From a virus: a stretch of 39,494 bases of DNA. The first letter of the stretch is position 1. Every line of letters begins with the position of its first letter. A program made the position numbers and the translations under genes. The stretch lies in the IMG/VR virus record IMGVR_UViG_3300006352_000006, positions 1 to 39,494 of that record. The stretch is one strand, 5' to 3'. Below, piece after piece: positions 15,530 through 23,923 of the stretch. The notes below the pieces were generated by a model. That model saw only the letters and a list, made by a program, of their open reading frames with translations, searched no databases and was not told the DNA's origin.

Positions 15530-16132
15530 TTAAGGGCGGGTGATCGTGGGACCGGTCGCGATCAGCGTCGGGCCAGCGGTGAGCGTCAGCACGGGGTGTG
15601 CCACCGTCGTCTGCGGCTCGCTGTAAGTCGTGGCGTAATTGATCGAATAAAGCAGGTCGCGGCGGTAGACGCCGGACTTCTGTTGCGCATCGATCTGAAT
15701 TTCGTCGATCGAGGTCAGGATCGCTTGAGAACCGTCGTCGAGGTCCAATCGCGTGATCCGGGCAAGCCCGGCGTCGAGCCGCTTGGCGACCAGATCGCGT
15801 AGCTTCGGCGTCCCGGCCCAGATCGTAATCTGCAAGGTCCGGGCCTGTCGCCTTACCTCCAGCACGCCCGTGCCAGCGGTGCCGTTATTGTCGATCTCCG
15901 CCCACTCGGTATCGCCCAGCATGACGGTCGTGACCTTGCCACCGGGTCGCGGGAACACCGAGACGTGGACCTTGCCCGCGCGCGCATCATCGGATAGCGA
16001 GTTCGGGTCGGGCCAGCCCTGATAGACCATGATCGGGCAGTTTCCGATTGAAGCCTGCGCCGTGCCGTTGGGGTACGCGAGACCTGCAATAGCCTGCACC
16101 ACCGCGTCGGCGGCCTCCGTCATGTCGGCCAT
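15530..16132 (-). CDS. Neck/tail-terminator-type protein (position-based)
   Basis: The 200-aa protein lies between the head-closure gene and the sheath, where tail terminators (Mu gp37 position) occur. It opens with a helix (MADMTEAADAVVQAIAGLAYP), has a VHVSVFPRPGGKVTTV strand pair and a LQITIWAGTPKLRDLVAKRLDAGL helix (about 97-120), a layout shared with minor tail and terminator proteins. The C-terminus has a long beta stretch. It is separated from the head-closure gene by one base. Role inferred from order. Confidence 0.55.
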   Translation of the reverse strand: MADMTEAADAVVQAIAGLAYPNGTAQASIGNCPIMVYQGWPDPNSLSDDARAGKVHVSVFPRPGGKVTTVMLGDTEWAEIDNNGTAGTGVLEVRRQARTLQITIWAGTPKLRDLVAKRLDAGLARITRLDLDDGSQAILTSIDEIQIDAQQKSGVYRRDLLYSINYATTYSEPQTTVAHPVLTLTAGPTLIATGPTITRP

Positions 16133-16133
16133 T

Positions 16134-16481
16134 TCAGGTGTCCAGCGTTATGACGGTAAGGCGGTAACCGAGGCTGTCCCAATAGGGCTGGATCACCTGA
16201 TACCGGTGCCCGAGGTCGTCGATCATGACATCGCGGTTTTCGACAGCCCCGAGTGCGAGCGCGCGCTTAGGGATGAACACATACCAAGTCGGAGTCTTGG
16301 CATCGCCAGGCAGGCCGACGGGGTTGTTCGTGCCCTCGCGCCGCCCCTGGATGCTGGCCGGAATACTGCAGACAATCTCGTCTTCGGCATCCGGCGTCTG
16401 GCCGCCATAACCGACCGCACCGATCCCATGCTGCGCGCCGGGCCGTCGAAACGCGACCTTTCGGGGATAGATGAAGCTCAT
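16134..16481 (-). CDS. Head closure / head-tail joining protein
   Basis: The 115-aa, beta-rich protein sits between the connector gene and the terminator-like gene. The C-terminal pattern RDVMIDDLGHRYQVIQPYWDSLGYRL is like that of small head-closure proteins that contain a D-x-G-H/R-x-Y-x-V motif. It overlaps the connector stop by one base. The class is likely; the precise family is uncertain. Confidence 0.6.
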   Translation of the reverse strand: MSFIYPRKVAFRRPGAQHGIGAVGYGGQTPDAEDEIVCSIPASIQGRREGTNNPVGLPGDAKTPTWYVFIPKRALALGAVENRDVMIDDLGHRYQVIQPYWDSLGYRLTVITLDT

Positions 16482-17398
16482 CAGAAAAACAGCTTTAGCT
16501 TGTAAGGCTCGAGCCGCGCCTTGGTGTCAGCGTCGAGCACGCTGTCGCTGAAACGCTCGATTTTCGTGCCGCCAGCGGTGAACGTCCGGAAGCTGCCGGG
16601 GATGTCATCGAAATTGTTGTTGATGCGGATCAGGGACGCGGTCGCCTGTTTCACGCCTTCCGGAACGCCGTTCACCGGAAAGCCCGCGACGTAGCGCAAG
16701 CGCACCTCGGAATAATAGGCGATCAATTGACCCGCCGGCACCCAGATTTCTCCCGTAGCGGCGCTGATCGAGGCGGTGGCCGGATCGAACGGGATCCACG
16801 CAGGCGGCCCGCCGAAGGTTTGAACTGCGGCGAGCAGGCTGGCATCATTCATCAAGCCTGAGACCTGATCTGAGCGCCTGCCATAGCTGTAGCGGCCCAA
16901 CCCGGACAAAAGCCTGACGATCGGCGAGCGTGATGCCCGCGTGATCGAGCGCTTCGCCGGTAGCTCGCGCTCTTCCACAATCTGCAACCCGGCCTCCATC
17001 GTTGCGCCCTGCGCGTGCGGACGAGCGACCCGGAAAAATGTAAGGGTGCCGTGTTCGCGGTCGACGGCGGAGACGGTCACCGCTTCGCATTTTGCCGGGT
17101 CATTCCGGTCGATGACGAACACTTCGCCAAGCAGGTCGGCCATGCCAGCGGATGCCGCCGGAAAGCTGATCGTGACGTTGACCCCGGCGCTGATCGCGGA
17201 GGGTAAGGCGAGCGCATACGTTGCGCTCATACCCGCCATATAGACGGGCAGGCCCGACGCGTCGGCATGCCATGTCAGGCCTTCGGGGCGCTGGAGATAG
17301 CCATCCACCAGCGTGCTGGCGTTTTCCACGTCGGACACAGTCGCATCGGGCACGCCGTAGCGGTCGTATTCGCTGGGAATGAGATAGGCGGAGGGCAT
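16481..17398 (-). CDS. Head-tail connector (gp6/gp7-like) protein
   Basis: The start at 17398 (MPSAYLIPSEYDRYG) gives 305 aa and a TGATG overlap with the gene before it. The N-terminal ~40 residues are of the head-tail connector type (ATVSDVENASTLVDGYLQR). A beta-rich middle follows. The C-terminal third (EVRLRYVAGFPV, then EGVKQATASLIRINNNFDDIPG, then VLDADTKARLEPYK) is characteristic of gp6-like connector adaptors. It likely joins the portal ring to the neck. It is longer than most adaptors, so it may carry an extra domain. Confidence 0.7.
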   Translation of the reverse strand: MPSAYLIPSEYDRYGVPDATVSDVENASTLVDGYLQRPEGLTWHADASGLPVYMAGMSATYALALPSAISAGVNVTISFPAASAGMADLLGEVFVIDRNDPAKCEAVTVSAVDREHGTLTFFRVARPHAQGATMEAGLQIVEERELPAKRSITRASRSPIVRLLSGLGRYSYGRRSDQVSGLMNDASLLAAVQTFGGPPAWIPFDPATASISAATGEIWVPAGQLIAYYSEVRLRYVAGFPVNGVPEGVKQATASLIRINNNFDDIPGSFRTFTAGGTKIERFSDSVLDADTKARLEPYKLKLFF

Positions 17399-17640
17399 CA
17401 GGCGGCGAGCAGGAAGCGGGGCAGCCACAGGCCCGTCGCCTGTCCAGTGGCGATCAAATAGCGGCCAAGCGGGTCAGGGACATAGGCCTTGCCCTCTGCA
17501 TCGAAGTTAACCGTGATCGACTTTGGCGAACCGTCGCCATTGAGCCAATCGGCGTCGATGCTGCCCGACTGCGCGCGCGGATCGGCCGCAGGCGCAACGA
17601 ACAGCGAGTGCCCTTTGCGGGTCGGATGAAAGACACGCAT
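17398..17640 (-). CDS. Small hypothetical head protein
   Basis: The 80-aa frame from the ATG at 17640 has GGGAG about 8 nt before it. The N-terminus reads MRVFHPTRKGHSLFVAPA, with a charged loop and a short beta C-terminus ending LPRFLLAA. It lies between the major capsid gene and the connector and is coupled to the connector. No family recognised. Confidence 0.6.
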   Translation of the reverse strand: MRVFHPTRKGHSLFVAPAADPRAQSGSIDADWLNGDGSPKSITVNFDAEGKAYVPDPLGRYLIATGQATGLWLPRFLLAA

Positions 17641-17654
17641 TGGCTTGCTCCCGG

Positions 17655-17684
17655 AAAAGGGTGGGGCGACCCGCAGGCCGCCCC
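17655..17684 (-). terminator. Weak intrinsic terminator/attenuator after the capsid gene
   Basis: A stem GGGGCG/CGCCCC (17663-17668 with 17679-17684) with partial inner pairing is followed on the minus strand by ACCCTTTT. The T-run is short and interrupted, so it may only reduce read-through from the highly expressed capsid gene into the neck genes. Confidence 0.45.
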
Positions 17685-17692
17685 TGAGGCAA

Positions 17693-18724
17693 TTAGCCCG
17701 CCGAAACGGTCGGGCGGACGATAGCGACCACAGCATGGGCCGCGTCGGCGCGCTTCGCGACGATGGTCGAGAAGTGGACACCGACATACTGGCCCTGGAG
17801 CCCGGACAGCAGGCCGAGCTGGAAAATGCGCGGCTTCAGATTGCCGTCACCGCCATGCACGACGGGACGCTCGATCATCTTCTCGGTCACGATGACCGCG
17901 AAATAGTTCGAATTGCCCGAACCCGGCGACGCGAAGCCATAGCTGGTATCGGTCGTTGCCGGGATGAACGGCTCCGGAATCAGCGGGATAACGCCTGCCT
18001 GCGTGTTGATGCAGGTGACGGTGACGCCTGCCGCGACCTCGACCGTGCGCAGATCGATGTGCGCGGCTTTGGCCTCGCGGTCGATCAGATCGGCGAGGAT
18101 CGGGTTGAGGTAGATGGCGGTCGGGCGCGGTGCCTGGGTCGGGTTGGCAAACATTGCCGCCACCTTGGCCTTGAGGCCGTCGATGATCGAAGCCCCGAGC
18201 GCAATCGTCGCCTGGTTGCTGATCTGCGTCAGCAATCCGCAGAACGAATTGGTTGCGCTGTCCGAGATCGCGGTTGCGGTCCCAGCCCAAACCGCCGACG
18301 CTTCCGCAATGACGATACCCGAAGTGATATCCTCAATGTCCTTGGCTTCGACATAGCCGAACTGACCCTGCATGCGGGTGACATCGACATCGAACAGGCC
18401 GAAGTTGGTCTGTGCCGTGACCGCCTTGATGTAGACCGAGCGCTCGGCCCGGGTTGGGCCGGTCGCACTTACGGTCAGCGTGCGGACGTCGCTGAACGAT
18501 CCGGTTGCGATGGCCGTCTGGTCGAAGAACCGGTGGGGATGCCCAGTCGCGGGCATTTCGGGCACGCGATTGAGGAAAACCGATTCACGGCGAACGATGT
18601 CGGCGATTTCGGTTTCGTAGCGATTGACTTCAATCGCGCCGTTTCCAAGATAATCAGCAGCGGCGCTCATCGAGCCGCTGAACGAGGCCGTCACGCGGCC
18701 ATCGGGCGAGGTATATTTTTCCAT
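17693..18724 (-). CDS. Major capsid protein
   Basis: The 343-aa protein has an N-terminal scaffold-like segment followed by an HK97-type capsid pattern: VNRYETEIADIVRRESVFLNRVP (about 33-55), GSFSDVRTLTVSATGPTRAERS, AIYLNPILADLIDREAKAAH and ENPYF-like strands at the end. It follows the protease/scaffold gene and precedes small head genes, which is the usual place. A separate, weak terminator follows. Fold assignment is by pattern and position. Confidence 0.82.
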   Translation of the reverse strand: MEKYTSPDGRVTASFSGSMSAAADYLGNGAIEVNRYETEIADIVRRESVFLNRVPEMPATGHPHRFFDQTAIATGSFSDVRTLTVSATGPTRAERSVYIKAVTAQTNFGLFDVDVTRMQGQFGYVEAKDIEDITSGIVIAEASAVWAGTATAISDSATNSFCGLLTQISNQATIALGASIIDGLKAKVAAMFANPTQAPRPTAIYLNPILADLIDREAKAAHIDLRTVEVAAGVTVTCINTQAGVIPLIPEPFIPATTDTSYGFASPGSGNSNYFAVIVTEKMIERPVVHGGDGNLKPRIFQLGLLSGLQGQYVGVHFSTIVAKRADAAHAVVAIVRPTVSAG

Positions 18725-18755
18725 TGCTTGTCGCTCCTTTAGAGGCGTGTCGGGG

Positions 18756-19394
18756 TCAGGCGTCGATCGAACCGGCGCGATAAAGCTCTTGCTTCACCCG
18801 GATGCGTTCGGAGACGCCGAGGCTGGAGGCTGCGAGGATCTGGTCGAGCTTCTGGACCGACATCTTCTCACCCCCGTCTGGCGCGTCGATTCCCGCCTTG
18901 GCGAGCAGCGACGTGATGGCGGGTGCGAGCGTCTTGCGTTCCGGGGCCGGGGCATCGGCGCGGCCGGCGGCGATGGCATCGGTCAGCTTCGTACCGAGGT
19001 TTGCGACCTCGTCCTTGAGCGCGGCGATGGCAGGGTCGGCGGGTTTCTCGACCTTCTTTTCGTCGGACGAGGCCATATACGAACCACCGGCATAGTCGTG
19101 GTCGCGGAAGATGTGCGGCATCGAACCGCCCATTGCTTCGGCTTCCATGCCGTCGGCCATGCGATTGAGCAGCGCGACATGGCCGCGCGTCGCGTGGAGG
19201 CCAACGCCCGCTGCCTGCATGCCAGTGGCGCAGGCGCGCAATTTGTCGGCGTGTGGGGCAACCTTGGCGTGCAAATCCTTGCCCGCTTCGATCTTGCCAG
19301 CCATCTCGGTCTGGCTCGCTTCGATGGTTGCGATCTTGTCCGTCACCGGCTTGAGCGCAGCGGCGAGGATCGCTTCGAGTTCTTCCTTGGTCAT
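18756..19394 (-). CDS. Nested scaffold protein from internal start (candidate)
   Basis: Inside the protease gene, in frame, an ATG at 19394 is preceded by GGAG at 8 nt (CTCC on the plus strand at 19403-19406). The 212-aa product would be the helical C-terminal region alone (MTKEELEAILAAALKPVTDK...). Such internal starts make scaffolds from protease genes in lambda (C/Nu3). The Shine-Dalgarno is stronger than that of the full-length start, but expression is only predicted. Confidence 0.5.
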   Translation of the reverse strand: MTKEELEAILAAALKPVTDKIATIEASQTEMAGKIEAGKDLHAKVAPHADKLRACATGMQAAGVGLHATRGHVALLNRMADGMEAEAMGGSMPHIFRDHDYAGGSYMASSDEKKVEKPADPAIAALKDEVANLGTKLTDAIAAGRADAPAPERKTLAPAITSLLAKAGIDAPDGGEKMSVQKLDQILAASSLGVSERIRVKQELYRAGSIDA

Positions 19395-20135
19395 GTCGAT
19401 TTCTCCGGCATTCGCCGATGCGGCGAGGGATGTGGTTGTGAAGGCGGCCTTTTTCTTCTTGAGAATGGCAGCGCCGGTGAACACGCAGGCGGTGATGACC
19501 AAGGGGTCCGTATCAAGGCTCTCGACGTGAATTTGTTGGGCCTCGAAACTGAAGCCCAGGTTGCTCTTGTCGGCCTTGATCGTGGCGGCTTCCGTGGGGA
19601 AATCGCTTGCGTAGAGAAAGCCTTCGATCCGCAGATCGCTGCCTTCGATGGTAGCGCCAGTGATGACGCCAATCTTCCGTTGGGCGTCGTGCCCATCGAA
19701 ATCGGGTGTGAAGTCGACCGCCATGCCGATCAGGCTGGCAAGCCCAGCTTGGGCGGCGCTGGCCGACATGATGATGCGCTTGCCCTTGGAACCGTGCGGT
19801 GCCGCGTCGCTGGGCTGATCAAGATGGACCAGAACGCCGCTGAACGGCATGCGGTTGGGGTGATCGACGACGTCCGGCAGGGTGAGGGCCATCGCCTCAA
19901 GTTTCAGGGATCGGATCGTATCCCAACCCGACGTGTCGATGCCGAGTTCGGCGGCGCGCGCCTGAATCGCTGCCCGGCCGTCTGCGCGCTCGTCGTCCGT
20001 AAGCCCCGTGGCGTTTCCAAACTGCGCGCGCGCCATCATGACGTGGCGCTCGTCAACCAGCGGAAACGAGCGCTTGCCCGGAACGGCGAAAGCCGAGTCC
20101 GGGAGTGCTTCCCGCTGTGCCTTGGTGAGCGCCAT
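18756..20135 (-). CDS. Prohead protease with scaffold-like C-terminal half
   Basis: The start at 20135 (MALTKAQREALPDSAFAVPG) gives 459 aa. No strong Shine-Dalgarno is visible, and a GTG two codons upstream is an alternative. Residues 1-75 carry a conserved phage extension (LVDERHVMMARAQFG, then DDERADGRAAIQARAAELGID). Residues about 95-235 hold the protease-like part with FDGHDAQRKIGVITGA and a SNLGFSFEA segment, which provide a His and a Ser in the order seen in HK97-type prohead proteases; catalytic assignment is unproven. From about residue 245 the sequence becomes a long helical, Ala/Glu/Lys-rich region as in scaffolds. It precedes the capsid gene. Confidence 0.78.
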   Translation of the reverse strand: MALTKAQREALPDSAFAVPGKRSFPLVDERHVMMARAQFGNATGLTDDERADGRAAIQARAAELGIDTSGWDTIRSLKLEAMALTLPDVVDHPNRMPFSGVLVHLDQPSDAAPHGSKGKRIIMSASAAQAGLASLIGMAVDFTPDFDGHDAQRKIGVITGATIEGSDLRIEGFLYASDFPTEAATIKADKSNLGFSFEAQQIHVESLDTDPLVITACVFTGAAILKKKKAAFTTTSLAASANAGEIDMTKEELEAILAAALKPVTDKIATIEASQTEMAGKIEAGKDLHAKVAPHADKLRACATGMQAAGVGLHATRGHVALLNRMADGMEAEAMGGSMPHIFRDHDYAGGSYMASSDEKKVEKPADPAIAALKDEVANLGTKLTDAIAAGRADAPAPERKTLAPAITSLLAKAGIDAPDGGEKMSVQKLDQILAASSLGVSERIRVKQELYRAGSIDA

Positions 20136-20145
20136 CGTCACGGCG

Positions 20146-20748
20146 TCAGAGCTTCGAACGCACGAAAGCGAGCAACTCGCCGAGTTCATGCTCGACGTCG
20201 CCTTCGAGGTGCCGGACGAATTCCTTCATCTCGGTCCACCGCATGTCGAGCTGGTCGACCAGACTTTGATGCGGACGCGGCGGGGGGCTGCTGACCGCAT
20301 CGGGATCGGCGGGCATGTCTTGGAGGGGCTCATCGGCGGTGGTGGTGACCGTCGTGTCAAGCTGTGGGTCGGTCGGCACCGGCACCATGATGGGTTCGCC
20401 GATCGGTGCGCCGTCGGCGGTCATCTGGATGGAAAGCGGAGACTCGCCAACTTTTGCGCCGAGCGTGAGCGAAACGGTGCCGGGCTCCGTCGGCTCGGCG
20501 TTATCGGCGGCCTGTGCCGACAATTCGGGATGACCGTCGATCGCGGACTGGAGCGCTGCGATAGCCCCTTTGCGCGCCGCTTCGCCCTTGGCCTGTTCGG
20601 CCTCAAGCGCAAAGCGAAGCGTCAACAAATCAACCCCTTCGATCAACACCACCAGATCAGCGACGCTGGACGCGACCAGTGCGTCGGCAGAGGAGCGCGC
20701 TGCGGCGATTTGTTCATCGGTCGGGGCGCCGCTGGTTTCGTCGGTCAT
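20146..20748 (-). CDS. Hypothetical head-region protein
   Basis: The 200-aa protein has GGAG about 6 nt before its ATG. The N-terminal half is helical with an Ala/Glu-rich segment (RFALEAEQAKGEAARKGAIAALQ, about 45-67). The middle is a Pro/Thr/Asp-rich linker (about 85-160), and the C-terminal ~40 residues form an amphipathic helix (MRWTEMKEFVRHLEGDVEHELGELLAFV). A minor scaffold or decoration role is possible but unsupported. A strong terminator lies just upstream of it. Confidence 0.6.
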   Translation of the reverse strand: MTDETSGAPTDEQIAAARSSADALVASSVADLVVLIEGVDLLTLRFALEAEQAKGEAARKGAIAALQSAIDGHPELSAQAADNAEPTEPGTVSLTLGAKVGESPLSIQMTADGAPIGEPIMVPVPTDPQLDTTVTTTADEPLQDMPADPDAVSSPPPRPHQSLVDQLDMRWTEMKEFVRHLEGDVEHELGELLAFVRSKL

Positions 20749-20762
20749 GTGGTGCTCCGGTA

Positions 20763-20797
20763 CAAAAATGGCCCCGCCGGTCGCGCCAGCGGGGCCA
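20763..20797 (-). terminator. Strong intrinsic terminator
   Basis: A perfect 9-bp stem TGGCCCCGC/GCGGGGCCA (20769-20777 with 20789-20797) is followed on the minus strand by TTTTTGT. It separates the terminase-portal block from the protease-capsid block. Confidence 0.85.
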
Positions 20798-20836
20798 GTT
20801 GGCCTCGGGGAAAGGGGAGGAACCCCGAGAGAGGGA

Positions 20837-21145
20837 TCAGGCGAGGACGAGGATATCCAGCGTGCCAGCCGCGAGCGTGGAACCGGCGAGGCGGGGCGAC
20901 AGGTTCACCGTGAAACCCGTCGCGCTGCGCCCGGTGATCCAGTGCGTCGCGTCTTGGTCAGGCGTCACGAAAACGGTGTATTTTGCAGGAAGGCGCAACC
21001 CGGTCAGCGCGACGGTAACCGACGCTCCGGCACCACTGCCAGCCGCATTGGCGACGCCCTTCTTGAGCACCAACACCAGGCGGTCGGCTTGCGCCAGCGG
21101 GTCGGAAAGATCGGAGACGGAAACGGTGTGCAGATCTTGGGCCAT
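20837..21145 (-). CDS. Small beta-rich hypothetical protein after the portal
   Basis: The 102-aa frame begins 2 nt after the portal stop, with AAGGA overlapping the end of the portal gene. It is mostly beta strand (VSVSDLSDPL, VTVALTGLRLPAKYTVFV) with Gly/Ala turns (SGAGASVTVALTG). Size, position and fold type would suit a decoration or head-fibre protein, but no family is recognised. A strong terminator follows. Confidence 0.6.
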   Translation of the reverse strand: MAQDLHTVSVSDLSDPLAQADRLVLVLKKGVANAAGSGAGASVTVALTGLRLPAKYTVFVTPDQDATHWITGRSATGFTVNLSPRLAGSTLAAGTLDILVLA

Positions 21146-21147
21146 CG

Positions 21148-22476
21148 TTATTCCTTTTCGGGGTTCACCGGTTGCGGCGGGTTGTCGTGGCGTTCGGGCA
21201 GATCGGGATCGAACACCTGCTTCGATCCGGCTGCGGCGGCTTTCGCCATCGCCAAATCGACGCCGGTAAGGCTGGACCATTTCGATTTGAGCGGCGGCCG
21301 GCCTCTGGTTTCGCGGTATTCGTCTGGCGTGATGCCGCCGGATTCAAATTCCAGCTTGAACACCTCCGCCGCACGCTTTTCGTCTTCGCGGTCAAGGCCG
21401 ATGAACCGCATCTGCAACTGATAAAACCCGAGCCGCCGGTGCAGCGCGTGCCGCGTGATGTAAGATGCAAGCTCCATCGCGCGCGGCTTGATCGCTTGCT
21501 CCCAATCACGGTCGGAGCCGACTTCTGCGGTCGACCGATTGACGTCTCGCTCCACCCCGAGATTCATCGGTGAAAGGTCGAATGCGATCGCGATCTCGGT
21601 CTTGAGAAATTCCTGCCAAGCGAGGAATAGGCCGGTGTCACCTTCGGGATAGAGCCGGTCGATCGATCCTCCTTTGGAGGCCATAATCGGGGTCTTGCCT
21701 TGCCCCTCGATCTCGTTGGTCCAATACGCGCGAAACGCGGTCAGTGCCGTGGCGTCCGCACCTTCGCCCAGGTTGATGATGACTGACGGCTTGGCGTTGG
21801 TGGTGACGTTGCCAGCAAATTCCGACACGCCGATTTGTCGACTGATCGAGTTGAACGCGACCTCAAGCGGCCCGAGCCCGAACGGCGAGGCCGTGGTCGG
21901 GTTGGGCCGGATGTAGATCAGTTCGTCGTCGCGAAGCTGGATCGCCGGGCCACCGCCAGAATAGGTGCCCGTCCCGACCGTCTGGGCATAACGGGCCTCG
22001 TTTTTGCCGCCAGCCCAAGCCGGGTAAACCTGGATTGAGAGGCCATCGACGGGCCAGAACCAAACCGGGCGCGTCGGGTCGCCAGAAACCTGCGTCTCGA
22101 TCGCCCCGGCACCGATCAATGTATCCTCGAGCACCTGTTCGGCGAGGGTGCGCCAACTGTCGTCCCGGTTGGGATTGGCGAGGCAATAGGTCGCGACTTC
22201 GATCTGGCGTTTCAGCTCCGGCGTTTCCTTGACGCCGGGCGCTGGCACAATCTCCCATTCCAGCATCGCGATCGGGTTCTTAATCGCGTTGATGGCGCGG
22301 CGAGCATAGGGCGTTCGGGAGAAAAACCGAAGGTTGCGCGGGGTTGGCTTCCAGACGAGTTGCTTGGCCTGCCGCGTCCGCCCGAACCCGAACAGCGCAG
22401 GATTAACTTCGGTTGCGCGCGCGGGTTCGTGACGCCTGCGGCCGATGCCGATGCGCTTGAGGAATCCTTCGGCCAT
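21148..22476 (-). CDS. Portal protein
   Basis: The 442-aa protein is a normal length for phage portals of the HK97/SPP1-type family. The pattern PRNLRFFSRTPYARRAINAIKN (about 46-67) followed by a conserved W-x-I-V-P, then LRDDELIYIRPNPTTASPFGLGPLE (about 182-206), then LGEGADATALTAFRAYW and ENRSTAEV-like helices near the C-terminus, is typical. The ring at the capsid vertex docks the terminase. It starts 1 nt after the terminase large-subunit stop. Confidence 0.9.
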   Translation of the reverse strand: MAEGFLKRIGIGRRRHEPARATEVNPALFGFGRTRQAKQLVWKPTPRNLRFFSRTPYARRAINAIKNPIAMLEWEIVPAPGVKETPELKRQIEVATYCLANPNRDDSWRTLAEQVLEDTLIGAGAIETQVSGDPTRPVWFWPVDGLSIQVYPAWAGGKNEARYAQTVGTGTYSGGGPAIQLRDDELIYIRPNPTTASPFGLGPLEVAFNSISRQIGVSEFAGNVTTNAKPSVIINLGEGADATALTAFRAYWTNEIEGQGKTPIMASKGGSIDRLYPEGDTGLFLAWQEFLKTEIAIAFDLSPMNLGVERDVNRSTAEVGSDRDWEQAIKPRAMELASYITRHALHRRLGFYQLQMRFIGLDREDEKRAAEVFKLEFESGGITPDEYRETRGRPPLKSKWSSLTGVDLAMAKAAAAGSKQVFDPDLPERHDNPPQPVNPEKE

Positions 22477-22477
22477 G

Positions 22478-23923
22478 TCATCCCCACCTAAATTGATGAC
22501 CCGTTTCAGGTTCGGCAGGCCAGAACGATATTACGACTGCGTCAGCGAGGTTGTGCGAGGGGATGCCCCGCTTTTTCAGCAGCCGCTTACTCTCGACTTT
22601 CATGCGCCCGTTGATCGTTTCGCGGCGCGGCTGCGCTAATTCGGCCTGCAACTTCTCGCGAAGCGGGAGGCCGGACGGGATAGAAATCAGCTTGTCGCGG
22701 TCGAAGGGGAGGCCATTACGTGCTTGCCAGGTATTGCGGAACCGGTCGCCAAGCGTGCCCCAGCCCTGGGCCTTCAGATTGGAAAACATATCCTCGTGCG
22801 TCTTGCCGGGCTGATATTCTTCCTTCGGGCGGGTAGGCGAGCGGGAGGCGGTCCAGCCGCCAAACTCGACTAGCCGCAGGTTCGGCGATCTCGCCACCGC
22901 CTCGTTTTGCAGCCGCTTGAACTCACCCGGAACTGACGCCCCCACGCCGATATCGTCGGCCTGCAACGCGTCGATGCGCTCGCGCGTGACGATCGCGTAG
23001 GCGTGCGCAGCGGCGGCGTTAGGGTTCTCGTCCTGCCACTCTTCCAATCCAACGAGGATGCTACCGTAGCGCCACGCGAGTGCGTTTGGATCGTTGGCCT
23101 TCGGAGCCGCGACGTCACCCTCAACCCCGCCCGACACGTCCATGCCTGCGATGGTGCCGCCGCCAAATGGGAAGTCCGGAATGTGGAGGTGTGCGTCTAC
23201 CGAGGCGTCGATCCAGGCTGGTTTGATGATCGCAAGCGCGTTGTTGGAAACAGGCTCGCCTAGATAGATGTGGCGATACAGTTCGGGATCCGTGAGCCGC
23301 ATCAACTCGGCGTCGTCAGCCAATTCCTTGGGGAACCGCGGGTTCTCGGTGAAATTGATCTTGCGGACGATGCAATAGGGTTTGCCGTCTTTTTCAGCCG
23401 GGTATTTCGGGTTTGCGACGAAACGCTGATAGGTCTCTTCGAGCGGGTTTTCCGGGTTAAACGATACCCAGATTTCCGACCCGTCCTTGCGCATCGTCGG
23501 GATCAGGGCGTTCCAGCTTTCCGCAGAAATCGGGTTCGCTTCCTCCAGCCACGCCGCGTCGAAATTCGAAAAGCCCTTGAGCTTCTGTGTGTTCAGCCTG
23601 GTCGCGTTCGATTTAATGCCCGAGAATTTGATAGTGCCGCCAGAGATTTGGCATTTTATCTCGGTCTTGAGAATATTGAAAAAGCGTCCAAGATTGCGCC
23701 GCTCGATCTCGGCAACGAACTCCTGATAGACGCTGTCCTCGATCGAATTCATGATTTCGCGGAAGCCGACGACCCGCCAACCGTGGTAGAGGACGTTCGA
23801 CACCAGGATTGCAACGAACGTGCGCGTCTTGGCGCTGCCTCGCCCACCATAAGCGACCTTGAAGCGAGCTGGCTGGAGATAATCCCGATAGGCCGGGAAT
23901 ATGTCCAAGACCTCCCGTGTCAC
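22478..23923 (-). CDS. terL: Terminase large subunit (PBSX/Terminase_3 type)
   Basis: The 481-aa protein has a Walker A GGRGSAKT at residues 26-33 and a Walker B-type AAWLEEA at about 123-129, as in the ATPase domain. The C-terminal nuclease part shows GMDVSGG near residue 260, DDIGVG further on and the final HNLADAV, matching the RNase H-like acidic positions. The start is a GTG that forms GTGA with the small-subunit stop. It packages DNA into the prohead together with the small subunit just upstream and the portal just downstream. Confidence 0.95.
   Translation of the reverse strand: MTREVLDIFPAYRDYLQPARFKVAYGGRGSAKTRTFVAILVSNVLYHGWRVVGFREIMNSIEDSVYQEFVAEIERRNLGRFFNILKTEIKCQISGGTIKFSGIKSNATRLNTQKLKGFSNFDAAWLEEANPISAESWNALIPTMRKDGSEIWVSFNPENPLEETYQRFVANPKYPAEKDGKPYCIVRKINFTENPRFPKELADDAELMRLTDPELYRHIYLGEPVSNNALAIIKPAWIDASVDAHLHIPDFPFGGGTIAGMDVSGGVEGDVAAPKANDPNALAWRYGSILVGLEEWQDENPNAAAAHAYAIVTRERIDALQADDIGVGASVPGEFKRLQNEAVARSPNLRLVEFGGWTASRSPTRPKEEYQPGKTHEDMFSNLKAQGWGTLGDRFRNTWQARNGLPFDRDKLISIPSGLPLREKLQAELAQPRRETINGRMKVESKRLLKKRGIPSHNLADAVVISFWPAEPETGHQFRWG

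Noticed and set aside
17645-18742. Plus-strand open frame of 365 codons across the capsid gene
   Set aside because: Same antisense effect; the capsid frame on the minus strand has the conserved sequence pattern and position.
18747-20294. Long plus-strand open frame (515 codons) across the protease gene
   Set aside because: It is antisense to a well-supported gene. The high third-position GC of the real frame removes stops from the opposite strand. The translation is Arg/Gly/His-rich without a recognisable domain and has no ribosome site.
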